Shown here: positions 45,664 to 54,282 of the stretch, in pieces
Position numbering within the stretch: position 1 is the first letter of the stretch
Layout: each line of letters starts with the position of its first letter
Assembly: GCA_035651995.1 (NCBI GenBank)
Contig: DASRER010000002.1
Span: forward strand, 248,001 to 312,000
Length of the DNA stretch: 64,000 nucleotides
Reading direction: 5' to 3'
From: Terriglobales bacterium
Lineage (GTDB): Bacteria; Acidobacteriota; Terriglobia; Terriglobales; Acidobacteriaceae
The notes under the pieces: generated by a model
What the model was told of the DNA's origin: nothing
Database searches by the model: none
The model's input: the letters and a program-made list of their open reading frames with translations, nothing else
Translations under genes and position numbers: made by a program

Positions 45664-46164
45664 TCAAGCCCCGCCGATGTCGACGAGCTCGGACTTCGGA
45701 TGCCAGTCTGACTCAGGGCGGCCCTGGATCAGGCGTACGCAGCGGTTCCAACGCAGAATGGCGTCGTCATTGCCGCGGGGGCGGATTCTCTCAGCTTCCT
45801 CGTAGCAGCGGAGGGCCTCTTCCAGCACGGTCAGCAGACCGTAAGGGGGCCGCCCCGCGTTGAGTTGTGCCTTGGCGCGCCGCTCACTGAGAATGCCCCG
45901 ATAGTAGAGGCGTTCATATGGGTCACGCAGGCGGCCGAAGACGCTCTCCACCTCGGCGTAGCGGTCCGAGAGATCGCCTTTGAACTGGTCGGTGATTGCC
46001 AGGCCGAGCAGACGCAACGCCTGCTGGTCTTCCGGATCAACGGCCAGCACGTCGTAGCAGATGGATTCGGCCTCTTCCGGTTCGTTCAGCAGACGATACA
46101 GCTCGGCCTTCGACTTTGCCTCCGCGATGCCTTCCGCGGAAATGGTCTTCAGGGTGTACGGCAT
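45664..46164 (-). CDS. TPR-like cytoplasmic protein downstream of sdhB
   Basis: 166 aa. Helical repeats resembling TPRs: AKSKAELYRLLNEPEEAESICYDVLAVDPEDQQALRLLG and LTVLEEALRCYEEAERIRPRGNDDAILRWNRCV. No signal peptide. The gene starts 13 nt after sdhB and is likely its cotranscribed partner, so a role in assembly or regulation of the complex is possible but unproven. Confidence 0.75.
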   Translation of the reverse strand: MPYTLKTISAEGIAEAKSKAELYRLLNEPEEAESICYDVLAVDPEDQQALRLLGLAITDQFKGDLSDRYAEVESVFGRLRDPYERLYYRGILSERRAKAQLNAGRPPYGLLTVLEEALRCYEEAERIRPRGNDDAILRWNRCVRLIQGRPESDWHPKSELVDIGGA

Positions 46165-46177
46165 GGCCGTTCCTCCG

Positions 46178-46924
46178 TCAGGTTTCAGTAGCAGGCTTGG
46201 GCCTGATGGCGCGCACCAGGCGCAAGAGCGGATCGTAGAACTCGTCGACTACACGCTCTTTCAGGGGGATGATGGCGTTATCGGTAATGGCAATTCCTTC
46301 CGGGCACACTTCGGTGCAGCACTTGGTGATGTTGCACAGGCCGAGGCCGAGATCGTCTTTCAGCTGCCGGAGACGGGAGGCGCCATCCAGCGGATGCATC
46401 TCCAGGCCGGCAACGCGCACGAAGAAGCGCGGTCCGCCGAATTGCTCCTGCTTCCCGTGATCGCGCAGGACGTGGCAGACATTCTGGCAGAGAAAGCACT
46501 CAATGCATTTGCGGAACTCCTGCACGCGATCGACATCCTGCTGGTACACCTTCCACTCCGCGCCCGCGCGCGGCTGGAAGGGCACGATCCTCTGGTTCAC
46601 GCGATAATTCCATCCCACGTCGGTGACCAGGTCTTTGATCACCGGAAACGACTTCATGGGAGCAATCGTGATGGGTTGGTCCTGCGGCAGGGAGTCCATG
46701 CGCGTTTTGCACGTCAGGCGCGGCCGCCCATTCACTTCCGCCGAGCACGAGCCGCACTTGCCTGCCTTGCAATTCCAGCGCACAGCCAGATCGGGCGCCT
46801 GGTGGCTCTGGACGTAGTGCAGCGCGTCGAGCACCACCATGCCGGGAGCGACCGGCACGCGATACTGCACGTGCTGCCTACCCTCGTTCGAACCTCGAAG
46901 AATGCTTAAGACCGCCTCGGCCAT
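46178..46924 (-). CDS. sdhB: Succinate dehydrogenase/fumarate reductase iron-sulfur subunit
   Basis: 248 aa from ATG 46924. The [2Fe-2S] ligands are CKAGKCGSCSAEVNGRPRLTC. The [4Fe-4S]/[3Fe-4S] ligands are CIECFLCQNVCH and CNITKCCTEVCPEG. The subunit carries electrons between the flavoprotein and the membrane anchor. It follows sdhA with a 2-nt gap. Confidence 0.95.
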   Translation of the reverse strand: MAEAVLSILRGSNEGRQHVQYRVPVAPGMVVLDALHYVQSHQAPDLAVRWNCKAGKCGSCSAEVNGRPRLTCKTRMDSLPQDQPITIAPMKSFPVIKDLVTDVGWNYRVNQRIVPFQPRAGAEWKVYQQDVDRVQEFRKCIECFLCQNVCHVLRDHGKQEQFGGPRFFVRVAGLEMHPLDGASRLRQLKDDLGLGLCNITKCCTEVCPEGIAITDNAIIPLKERVVDEFYDPLLRLVRAIRPKPATET

Positions 46925-46926
46925 CC

Positions 46927-48657
46927 CTAAGCCTTCGCTCCCTTTTCTTCTGCGACCAGTTGCTTCAGTTCGACAGGCATTTCTTCGGTTGCGACCTGGC
47001 GCAGCGCCATCGCGCCGTTTTGTCGAAAGATGATGTTGTTCTGCCGGCCCCAAACGGCGTCCGGTTCGGGATAGTCGATGCGGCTGTGTGCACCTCGGCT
47101 CTCTCGGCGCGCCAGGGCGCTGCGCGTGACCGCCTCCGCCACGGTCAGCATCGATCCAAGGTCCCGACACAGGTGCCAGCCGGGATTGAAGAGGCGCGAT
47201 CCATCGCAGCCGAGCCGGCGGCTTCGCTGCTTCAACTGTTCGATCTTTGCCAGGGCTTCTTCCAGGTCTTTTTCCACGCGAAAGATCCCAACCAGGGCCT
47301 GCATCGTTTCTTGCAGTTCCCGATGCAGCGTGTAAGGGCTCTCACCGTCAGGGCGCTCGAAGAACGCCAGCATCTCTCGCTCGGCATCGCGCACCTGGGC
47401 ATCGTCCACCGTGGAATAAGCAACCGACTTTGCCTGTTCGCCGGCCGCCAATCCGGCGCGGCGGCCGAATACGAGCAAATCCGAGAGCGAGTTGCCGCCC
47501 AATCGGTTCGCGCCATGCAGGCCGGCCGCCACTTCGCCGGCGGCAAACAGCCCCTTGCGGGTGGACTCGGCGGTCTCCGCATCCACGCGCACGCCGCCCA
47601 TCATGTAGTGGCAGGTCGGTCCGACTTCCATCGGCCCCTTGGTGATGTCCACGTCGGCCAGCTCGAGGAACTGGTGATACATGCTGGGAAGCTTGCGCTT
47701 AACCACTTCCGGCGGCTGGTGCGAGATATCGAGGAAGGCGCCACCGTGCTCGGTGCCGCGTCCTTCTTTCACCTCGGTATAGATGGCGCGGGCCACTACG
47801 TCGCGGGTGGAAAGCTCCATGCGCTTCGGGTCGTATTTTTCCATGAAGCGTTCGCCGAGTCTGTTGCGCAAGATGCCGCCCTCGCCGCGCACCGCCTCCG
47901 TCACCAGCAGTCCCTGCACGCCCGGCGGCCATACCATTCCCGTCGGATGGAACTGGACGAACTCCATGTCCATCAGTTCGGCGCCCGCGTCGTAGGCCAA
48001 TGCCATCCCGTCGCCGGTGTACTCCCAGGAGTTGGAAGTAACCGGCCAGGCCCGGCCAATTCCGCCGGTCGCCAGGACGATGGTCTTGGCTCTGAAGACG
48101 ACAAAGCGTCCCTGTTCGCGCCAGTAACCAAAAGCACCCGTGATGCGCTCACCATTTTCGAAGAGCCGCGTGATGGCGCACTCCATGTACACGTCAATGC
48201 CCAGGCGCACGCCGCGGTCCTGCAACGTGCGAATCATTTCCAGGCCGGTGCGGTCCCCCACGTGGCAAAGGCGCTTGAAGGTGTGGCCGCCGAACGCGCG
48301 CTGCAGGATGCGGCCGTCCGAGGTGCGATCAAACAGGGCGCCCCACTGCTCCAGTTCGCGGACGCGGTCCGCCGATTCCTGGGCGTGAATTTGCGCCATG
48401 CGCCAGTTGTTGAGGAACTTGCCTCCGCGCATGGTGTCACGGAAGTGTGTCTTCCAGTCGTCACCGGGGTCTACATGACCGAAGGCGGCGGCGATGCCAC
48501 CCTCCGCCATCACCGTATGCGCCTTGCCGAGCAGCGATTTGCACACCACGCCCACCTTGGCGCCTTGTGCCAGCGCCGCAATCGCCGCGCTCAAGCCCGC
48601 GCCGCCGGCCCCGATGATGAGCACGTCGTGTTCGTGCGTCTCGTACTTTCTGCTCAC
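46927..48657 (-). CDS. sdhA: Succinate dehydrogenase/fumarate reductase flavoprotein subunit
   Basis: 576 aa. FAD-binding DVLIIGAGGAGLSAAIAALAQG near the N-terminus, then the FAD-attachment region AFGGHTFKRLCHVGDRTG (HTF is consistent with the usual His attachment residue). Substrate site MEFVQFHPTGM and the C-terminal GLHGANRLGGNSLSDLLVFGRRA. It oxidises succinate or reduces fumarate. The ATG overlaps the end of the membrane-subunit gene by 4 nt. Confidence 0.95.
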   Translation of the reverse strand: MSRKYETHEHDVLIIGAGGAGLSAAIAALAQGAKVGVVCKSLLGKAHTVMAEGGIAAAFGHVDPGDDWKTHFRDTMRGGKFLNNWRMAQIHAQESADRVRELEQWGALFDRTSDGRILQRAFGGHTFKRLCHVGDRTGLEMIRTLQDRGVRLGIDVYMECAITRLFENGERITGAFGYWREQGRFVVFRAKTIVLATGGIGRAWPVTSNSWEYTGDGMALAYDAGAELMDMEFVQFHPTGMVWPPGVQGLLVTEAVRGEGGILRNRLGERFMEKYDPKRMELSTRDVVARAIYTEVKEGRGTEHGGAFLDISHQPPEVVKRKLPSMYHQFLELADVDITKGPMEVGPTCHYMMGGVRVDAETAESTRKGLFAAGEVAAGLHGANRLGGNSLSDLLVFGRRAGLAAGEQAKSVAYSTVDDAQVRDAEREMLAFFERPDGESPYTLHRELQETMQALVGIFRVEKDLEEALAKIEQLKQRSRRLGCDGSRLFNPGWHLCRDLGSMLTVAEAVTRSALARRESRGAHSRIDYPEPDAVWGRQNNIIFRQNGAMALRQVATEEMPVELKQLVAEEKGAKA

Positions 48658-49406
48658 AAGAGCCTCAGGTCACGAATCACGCCACTGGACACAAGGCGCA
48701 CGTAGAGATCGGCGAAGCCAACAGAAAACAGGCTCAGCCAGGCGAAAAGCATGTGGTTTTCGTTGAGTGACGTAAGGCGGCGCCAAACAAAGAAGCGCCG
48801 CTGACCGGATGCTGCACAGGAGAAGCAATCGACCCTGCCTCCCAGCAGGTGGCGCAAGGAATGGCACGACAGCAGATAGAGCGTGAGCAGCGCGACGTTG
48901 ACGAGCAGCACGATCGAGCCCAGGCCGGCGCCGAATCCGTCGTCAAAGAAAAAGCCCTTGACGGCGTCGTGCCACAAGAACGCAATGAACACCAGCGCCA
49001 GGTACAGGAAATAGCGATGGAGGTTCTGCAGGAGAAAAGGAAATCGGGTTTCACCGCGGTACTGACGGCCGGCGCGTTCGCTCACCGCGCAGGCTGGCGG
49101 ATCGAAGAAGAACGAACGATAGTACGCCTTGCGATAGTAGTAGCAGGTAGCACGAAAGCCGAGCGGGCCGCCGAGGATGAGCAGGGCCGGGGAAAAGGGC
49201 CAGTAGCGATGGTGGACGTCGATGAGTGGGGAATAAAAAGGAGAGAGGTAAGGCCCCCATTGGAAATAGGCGCCCTCGAAGGCCCGCAGTGTGGCGTACA
49301 CACCAAAGGCGCCCAGGCCGATGATGACGGCTGCCACCTCCAGCCACCAGGCGTCGCGGCGCTGCCCGGCCGCGGTGTCGATCGGAACCAGGCCGTTTGC
49401 ACCCAT
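48654..49406 (-). CDS. Membrane anchor subunit of succinate dehydrogenase (non-classical)
   Basis: 250 aa. Five hydrophobic segments (for example VAAVIIGLGAFGVYATLRAF, YFLYLALVFIAFLW, GSIVLLVNVALLTLYLLSC and MLFAWLSLFSVGFADLYV), with His residues in HRYFLYLAL, HDAVKGFFF and CHSLRHLLGG for heme. It does not resemble the two short SdhC/SdhD proteins of E. coli. It matches the single long anchor found in Actinobacteria and Acidobacteria. First gene of the operon, with a TATAAT box 54 nt upstream. Confidence 0.82.
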   Translation of the reverse strand: MGANGLVPIDTAAGQRRDAWWLEVAAVIIGLGAFGVYATLRAFEGAYFQWGPYLSPFYSPLIDVHHRYWPFSPALLILGGPLGFRATCYYYRKAYYRSFFFDPPACAVSERAGRQYRGETRFPFLLQNLHRYFLYLALVFIAFLWHDAVKGFFFDDGFGAGLGSIVLLVNVALLTLYLLSCHSLRHLLGGRVDCFSCAASGQRRFFVWRRLTSLNENHMLFAWLSLFSVGFADLYVRLVSSGVIRDLRLL

Positions 49407-49657
49407 AGGCCTCCGCTGTAAGCCGTCCCACGACGGGACCAGGACGGTTCGACGCGGGCATTATATCCGCGACCGCCTGAGCGACGCCGAGCGCGGAGAT
49501 CTTTCCGCCGGCGCCGCCGAGCCGGCTGCAAACCCTTCCCTCACGCTCGACTTTGGATCTGACGTGGACACGCAAGGCGGCGAGCGGTTCGCGCCGGACC
49601 CGTTCCGCCGCCATTGTTCCTAAGATGGCCGCCGCTTTTACCCGCGCCGCATGACCG
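49407..49657. other. Intergenic region containing the sdh promoter
   Basis: The 251-nt gap between convergent-to-divergent units shows no gene. It holds the TATAAT box of the sdh operon. Confidence 0.4.
49460..49465 (-). promoter_or_regulatory. -10 box of the sdh operon
   Basis: A perfect TATAAT on the minus strand, 54 nt upstream of the membrane-subunit start. A matching -35 is not clear. Confidence 0.5.
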
Positions 49658-52411
49658 CTATTTCTTCGCCGCCAGCGTGGCCGTCATCTTCGCCAGTTCG
49701 TCGCGGAAATGCTGCGCCTGGTCCGGCTGCTTGAGGGCGTCGTATTCCTCGATCAGGTCCTGGCGCGCGTTTTGCAGCCAGGTGACGGTGGGCAGGGTCT
49801 GCCGGCCCACGATCTGGTATCCCAGCTTCGATTCGCGCTCGGCTTCGGCCACGCGGCCCGCGCGCAGCAGGGTGCGGCCCAGCTTGATGCGCGTGATGCC
49901 GACGTTGAGGTGTCCGTCGGGCAGGGTCCGCGCGTACATCTGGAGGGCTTCGCGGAAGAGCGCCTCGGCGCGCTGGTAGTCCTTCTCGGCAAGATAGACG
50001 CTGGCCAGGTTCGACGTGGCGATGCCGATCACGTAATGCCTGCCGTTGTAGACGGTGCGATAAATGTCGCGCACGCGCGTGAAGTACTGCTCCGCGGCGG
50101 CGTACTTTCCCTGCTTGCTGGCGGCGTTGCCCAGGTCGTTCAGCGCCGAAGCCACCTTGGGATGCACTTTGCCGAAGACGTGCTCCTGGATGCCGAGCGC
50201 TTCGGTCAGCACCGCGGTGGCTTCGTCAAAGCGGTCCTGGAAGACCAGCGACCGGCCCAGCTGCGTGAGCGACGAGGCCGTCTTGTAGTGTTCTTTGCCG
50301 TAGTAGGCCCGGTTGATGTCGAGCGCCTGGCGGAAATATTTCTCCGCCTGCGCGTAGTTCCCGTACTCGTGCTGCACCGCGCCCAGGTTGATCAGGTCTT
50401 CGGCGACGCTGGGATGCCGCTCGCCGTAGAGCTGCTTGTGCATGTCGAGCACGCGATGCGTGATGGAGTCAAAGACCTGGTAGTGGCCGGCGTAGAAGTG
50501 GTTGTTGCCCAGGTGCGCCAGGCTGTCGGCCAGCTCCGGCGTCATGGCGCCGCCGCTGGAGTGCAGGCGCACGGCGTCTTCCAGCACGGCAATGGCCTGG
50601 TCGTAGGAGCCGCGTTCTTCCAGGACCTTGCCCAGCGCGTCATCGGCGCGCGCGATTGCCGGATGATTCGGCGGCAGGCGGCGCTTCGCCATCGCCAGTC
50701 CGTCGCGGACAAGCTGCTCGGCCTGCGGAAGCTGCGCCTGGTCGGCGCGCAACAGGCCGAAGAGCACGGTTGTCTCGGCAACTTCGGCGCTGTCGGCGCC
50801 GTAGAGGCGCTTGCGCTCGTCGAGCGCGGAGCCGAGCAGCGACTCGGCGCGATCGAACTTGCCGAGCTTCTGGTAGATCGTTCCGAGGGTCTGGTAAAGC
50901 TCGGCCTGGGCCGCGGGATCGCGGCTGAGCGCCTGCGCCTCCTGCACGCCGCGATCGAGCAGCGAGATGACGCGCAAACTGTCAGCCGGGCCGGCGGCCT
51001 CGTCGCCGCCCTGGAACAGGTTCAGCACGAAGCGCTGCGTGCGCCCGGCGCGCGCCGCTTCGGCAAGCGCCTGGTTGCGCGCGCGCGTGAGACGCACGGT
51101 GAAGAACGTGACCAGCGCGATTGCCGCGGCAAGGACCAGCGCTGTCGCCGCAACCGCGTTGCGATTGCGGCGCACAAACTTGCCGGCGCGATAGCCGAGC
51201 GTCTCGGGGCGCGCCTCCAGCGGCTCGCCGCGCTGGAAGTGGTCCAGGTCGCGCACCAGCGCTTCCACCGAGCGGTAGCGCCGCTGCGGATCCTTGTGCA
51301 TTGCCGTGAGGCAAACGACGTCGAGATCGGACCATTCGGCCTTGGTCGCCGAAACCGCTGACAAAGCCACACGCCCACTCAAGCCAACGGAGCGCTGGAG
51401 CGGGCCGCTCGAAGAGTTGGAATCCCCGCCCTTTCCCGAAGGCGGGTGAAAGGGCGGGGCGCCCACACTTGTGTCCCTTCGCGCGACGGCCGACGGGCGC
51501 TCCGGCTCCTGGCTGACGATCACCTGCTCGGCTTCGGCCGGCGTTCGCCGGGAGAGATCAAAGGGCAGGCGTCCGGTGAGCAGCTCGTACAGAATCACGC
51601 CCAGCGAATACACGTCGGTGTGCACGCCCACGCGCTCGCCACGGACCTGCTCGGGCGCGGCGTAGGCCGGCGTCATCAGGCGCAGGCCAGTCATGGTCGC
51701 CTGCACAGACTGCGGAGTTTCCAGCGTCTCGATCTGCTTGGCGATGCCAAAATCGAGCAAGCGGACCGAGCCGTCTGCTTTCACCAGAATGTTGGAGGGC
51801 TTCAGGTCGCGGTGGATGACGGCGCTGGAGTGCGCATACTGCACCGCTTCGCACACCGCGCGCAGCAGTTGCAGCCGCTGGCGCAGCGGCGACGCGTGCC
51901 GCGCGCAGTATTCGGTGAGCGGCACCCCCTCCACGTACTCCATGACGAACCAGGGCGTGCCGTCGGGAAGCGTGTCGGCGTCGTAGAGGCGCGCGATGGC
52001 GGGATGGTTCAGTTGCGCCAGCGTGCGCTGCTCGCTGGCGAAACGCTCGCGGCGCGCCGGCGAGAGCCACGCGTCGCGCAGCAGCTTGATGGCGACCAGG
52101 CTGTGCAGGTCCTGCCGCTCGGCCAGGTAGACCACGCCCATGCCGCCTTCGCCCAGCGCCTCCCGGATGCGATACGGCCCGAATTCCCTGCAGGGCAGCG
52201 TGACCGGGCCGAGCACGGCCTCGGCCACATGCGAGACGCCTTTATCCAGCAGCGAAGAGCGCGCGTCTTCCTGCAGCAAGGCGAGCACTTCGGGAACCAG
52301 GGTTTCGTCGTCGTGGCAGACGACGCGAAGAAAGGCTTCCTGTTCACACGGGGGAAGATCAGCCGCGTCGTGAAACAACGTCTGTATTCGCTGCCAGCGC
52401 GCGCTGTCCAT
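49658..52411 (-). CDS. Membrane Ser/Thr protein kinase with TPR domain
   Basis: 917 aa. N-terminal helical region, then a Hanks-type kinase: GEGGMGVVYLA, VAIKLL, IHRDLKPSNILV, LLDFGIAKQIE and DVYSLGVILYELLTGRLPF. All catalytic residues are present. An insert of Ser/Gly lies in the kinase domain (about residues 320-360). One membrane helix follows (NAVAATALVLAAAIALVTFFTVRL). The outer part is a long array of TPRs (YQTLGTIYQKLGKFDRAESLL, LGNAASKQGKYAAAEQYFTRV and others). Together with the ECF sigma factor next to it this is the kinase-sigma pair typical of Acidobacteria. Confidence 0.93.
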   Translation of the reverse strand: MDSARWQRIQTLFHDAADLPPCEQEAFLRVVCHDDETLVPEVLALLQEDARSSLLDKGVSHVAEAVLGPVTLPCREFGPYRIREALGEGGMGVVYLAERQDLHSLVAIKLLRDAWLSPARRERFASEQRTLAQLNHPAIARLYDADTLPDGTPWFVMEYVEGVPLTEYCARHASPLRQRLQLLRAVCEAVQYAHSSAVIHRDLKPSNILVKADGSVRLLDFGIAKQIETLETPQSVQATMTGLRLMTPAYAAPEQVRGERVGVHTDVYSLGVILYELLTGRLPFDLSRRTPAEAEQVIVSQEPERPSAVARRDTSVGAPPFHPPSGKGGDSNSSSGPLQRSVGLSGRVALSAVSATKAEWSDLDVVCLTAMHKDPQRRYRSVEALVRDLDHFQRGEPLEARPETLGYRAGKFVRRNRNAVAATALVLAAAIALVTFFTVRLTRARNQALAEAARAGRTQRFVLNLFQGGDEAAGPADSLRVISLLDRGVQEAQALSRDPAAQAELYQTLGTIYQKLGKFDRAESLLGSALDERKRLYGADSAEVAETTVLFGLLRADQAQLPQAEQLVRDGLAMAKRRLPPNHPAIARADDALGKVLEERGSYDQAIAVLEDAVRLHSSGGAMTPELADSLAHLGNNHFYAGHYQVFDSITHRVLDMHKQLYGERHPSVAEDLINLGAVQHEYGNYAQAEKYFRQALDINRAYYGKEHYKTASSLTQLGRSLVFQDRFDEATAVLTEALGIQEHVFGKVHPKVASALNDLGNAASKQGKYAAAEQYFTRVRDIYRTVYNGRHYVIGIATSNLASVYLAEKDYQRAEALFREALQMYARTLPDGHLNVGITRIKLGRTLLRAGRVAEAERESKLGYQIVGRQTLPTVTWLQNARQDLIEEYDALKQPDQAQHFRDELAKMTATLAAKK

Positions 52412-52496
52412 TTAGCAGTTGTCGGTTGCCGGTTGCCCGTCGCCAGCTGCCAGAGTCTCGCAACTCATAACTGGCGACCGACAACGGGCAACTGCC
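52412..52496. repeat. Interrupted inverted repeat between kinase and sigma-factor genes
   Basis: GTTGCCCGTCGCCAG and CTGGCGACCGACAACGGGCAAC can pair with one insertion (CCGACAA), and CAGTTGTCGG matches CCGACAACgGGCAACTG. This resembles a word-repeat of GTTGTCGG/GGCAACTG type. It could be a terminator for the sigma-factor transcript or a repeat element. Confidence 0.5.
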
Positions 52497-53096
52497 TCAT
52501 CGCGTTCCCCGCAGTTCGTGCGCCAGCCAGGCCTTGGCGGCGCGCCAGTCGCGCTGGATCGTGGCTTCCGAGACGTCGAGCAATTGCGCCGTTTCGGTGA
52601 TGTCGAGCCCGCCGAAGAAGCGGCTTTCCACCATCATGGCCTGACGCGGATGCAGCTTTGCCAGCTCGTCGAGCGCGGCGTCCAGAGCCAGCAGGTCCTG
52701 CCCTGCCGCGGCCGCCACCGCGGCAGGGCTCCTGCTCCCATCGGTGGATTCGTCGAAGGTAACCAGCGCCAGTTCGGCGCCGCCGCGCTTGCCGGCGTGC
52801 CGCCGCCTGGCCGCTTCGATCAGCACCTGGCGCATGGCCCGCGCCGCGATGCGTTTGAAGTGCAGCCGCGAAGTGGCGGCGAAGCGCGGCGACTTGGCCA
52901 GTTTGATCCAGGCTTCGTTGACCAGGGTGGTGGGGCTCAGCGTCGCCCCGGGGTCGCGCCGGCGCACGCTCGAAGCCAGCCGCCGCAGCTCCTCGTAAGT
53001 AACACTAAACAGGAGGTCAAGTTCACGCCGCTCCTCCGGCGACTCGCCCGCCGCTCCCCCCGGTGCTCTGCCAGTCGCCGTGTCCTGAAGACCCAT
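52497..53096 (-). CDS. ECF-type RNA polymerase sigma factor (TIGR02999-like)
   Basis: 199 aa from ATG 53096. Region 2: ELDLLFSVTYEELRRLASSVRRRDPGATLSPTTLVNEAWIKLAK. Region 4: LAKLHPRQAMMVESRFFGGLDITETAQLLDVSEATIQRDWRAAKAWL. The RFFGGLDITE phrase and the pairing with a TPR kinase are typical of the sigma subfamily found in Acidobacteria and Planctomycetes. No anti-sigma factor is adjacent. Confidence 0.9.
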   Translation of the reverse strand: MGLQDTATGRAPGGAAGESPEERRELDLLFSVTYEELRRLASSVRRRDPGATLSPTTLVNEAWIKLAKSPRFAATSRLHFKRIAARAMRQVLIEAARRRHAGKRGGAELALVTFDESTDGSRSPAAVAAAAGQDLLALDAALDELAKLHPRQAMMVESRFFGGLDITETAQLLDVSEATIQRDWRAAKAWLAHELRGTR

Positions 53097-53567
53097 GACG
53101 GTTTTTTGCGCTTTCCGACGTAATGCGAAGTGGATGAGCGGCTCCCCCAAGGTCGCTCGGCAACCGGCGGAGTTTTGCTTGCGCTGTGGGGAGGCGAAAG
53201 CCTAGCACCCGCAGAACGGGCGCGCAACTGCCGCTTGCGGCAATTCAGCCCATGGGCGCTGCTGATCTGGCCGGCGAACGCGCTCAGAATTTTGAAGACA
53301 TGCCGAAGCAGGGTCCCGGTTCGGTTCGATGGACGCGATCGAGGCTGCTTGCCGCCGCTCGCAGCACGGTCGCGTCTTTCGGTTGCAGTCCGGCAACGGA
53401 GTGCAACGAGCGGCGGGTGCGCGATTGACCCTCAGGTCTCCTGTGCGCGCCCGCCGCTTTGGAGGGTGGTTCATTCACGTAGAGACGTGGCTTGCTGCGT
53501 CTCCATTTCAGCGATCATCATGCTGAGGCAGGCAAGGCATCTCCGGTTTCCGCCGGCGTCGCCGGAA
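53097..53567. other. Intergenic region, no gene seen
   Basis: About 470 nt without a supported gene. A long plus-strand reading frame crosses it but its sequence is Arg/Ser/Ala-rich and unlike a protein until about 53520. Confidence 0.4.
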
Positions 53568-53813
53568 ATGGCGGCCGAACCGTTCGGGCGCTACCAGAAT
53601 GCGGTGGGGACCTTTGTCGTTGAGTTCTTCGGCGACGGCGCGGCGCGCATCACGCTGTGGGGTGCGCGCCGTCTTGATGCCGAGTACGAATTCTCCGCCG
53701 AGCGGCTCCTGCTGTCGTTTCGCGATCACCGCATCCTGTTCCGCCGCCGCGCCGACGGCTCGCTGGCCAGCCGGCCCGAAGAGCTTCCCGGCGTGCTGCG
53801 CCGCTGCGCCTGA
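53568..53813 (+). CDS. Small protein of unknown function
   Basis: 81 aa from ATG 53568; an in-frame ATG 53520 would add 16 residues. Compact: FGRYQNAVGTFVVEFFGDGAARITLWGARRLDAEYEF, then LLLSFRDHRILFRRRADGSL. It has a beta-rich look and no signal peptide or membrane helix. I do not recognise it. It lies 45 nt before the metal-handling cluster. Confidence 0.5.
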   Translation: MAAEPFGRYQNAVGTFVVEFFGDGAARITLWGARRLDAEYEFSAERLLLSFRDHRILFRRRADGSLASRPEELPGVLRRCA

Positions 53814-53820
53814 GCGGTGT

Positions 53821-53850
53821 TGTTCGCGCCGCGCAAAAACAGATAGAATT
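53821..53850 (+). promoter_or_regulatory. Promoter of the metal-handling cluster
   Basis: TTGTTC at 53821-53826 and TAGAAT at 53845-53850 are separated by 18 nt. The start codon of the Cys-rich gene lies 8 nt after the -10, so transcription would begin at or just before the ATG. Confidence 0.6.
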
Positions 53851-53858
53851 CCTCATCG

Positions 53859-54221
53859 ATGCCTTGCCTCCGCCGGATTGCCGCGGCCGTGCTTCTGCTT
53901 GGCCTGATCGCCGCCCCGGCCATGGCTTGCCTCGTTCCTGCCGCGCAGCTCACCGCCACGGAACACGCCTGCTGCCAGCGCATGGCGCATCAATGCGGCT
54001 CCACGCGGAATGCGGCGCACTCCTGCTGCCGCACCGAGATGAGCGCTTCCGCTCCGTTCCTGCGCGCCGATGTGGTTACGGCAGTCCCGCCGGTTTCCGC
54101 CGCGCTGCCGGCCGCCGCTGAAGCGCAGCCGGTTGCGGCGGAAGCGGGTCTCCAGGTAACAATGGCGGCGGCACACTCCCCACCCGGCGCGTCCGGCTTC
54201 TTCACAATCCTGCGCATCTGA
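53859..54221 (+). CDS. Small secreted Cys/His-rich protein (putative metal-binding)
   Basis: 120 aa. Signal peptide (AAAVLLLGLIAAPAMACL) then a cysteine-rich core: ACCQRMAHQCGSTRNAAHSCCRTEM, with His and Met residues between. The rest is Ala/Val-rich and ends SGFFTILRI. The cysteine and histidine pattern suggests metal binding in the periplasm. No known family is recognised. First gene of a five-gene run leading to an HMA selenoprotein and two membrane proteins. It has its own promoter with the ATG 8 nt away. Confidence 0.65.
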   Translation: MPCLRRIAAAVLLLGLIAAPAMACLVPAAQLTATEHACCQRMAHQCGSTRNAAHSCCRTEMSASAPFLRADVVTAVPPVSAALPAAAEAQPVAAEAGLQVTMAAAHSPPGASGFFTILRI

Positions 54222-54282
54222 ACCGCGCTCGCTTTTCCGCGTGAACGGCTTGGTGTCTTTGCCATTTCACGAAGGAGAACGT

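Noticed and set aside
53130-53567. N-terminal extension of the ORF that ends at 53813
   Set aside because: Arg/Ser/Pro-rich and not protein-like; the coding-like part begins near ATG 53520 or 53568.
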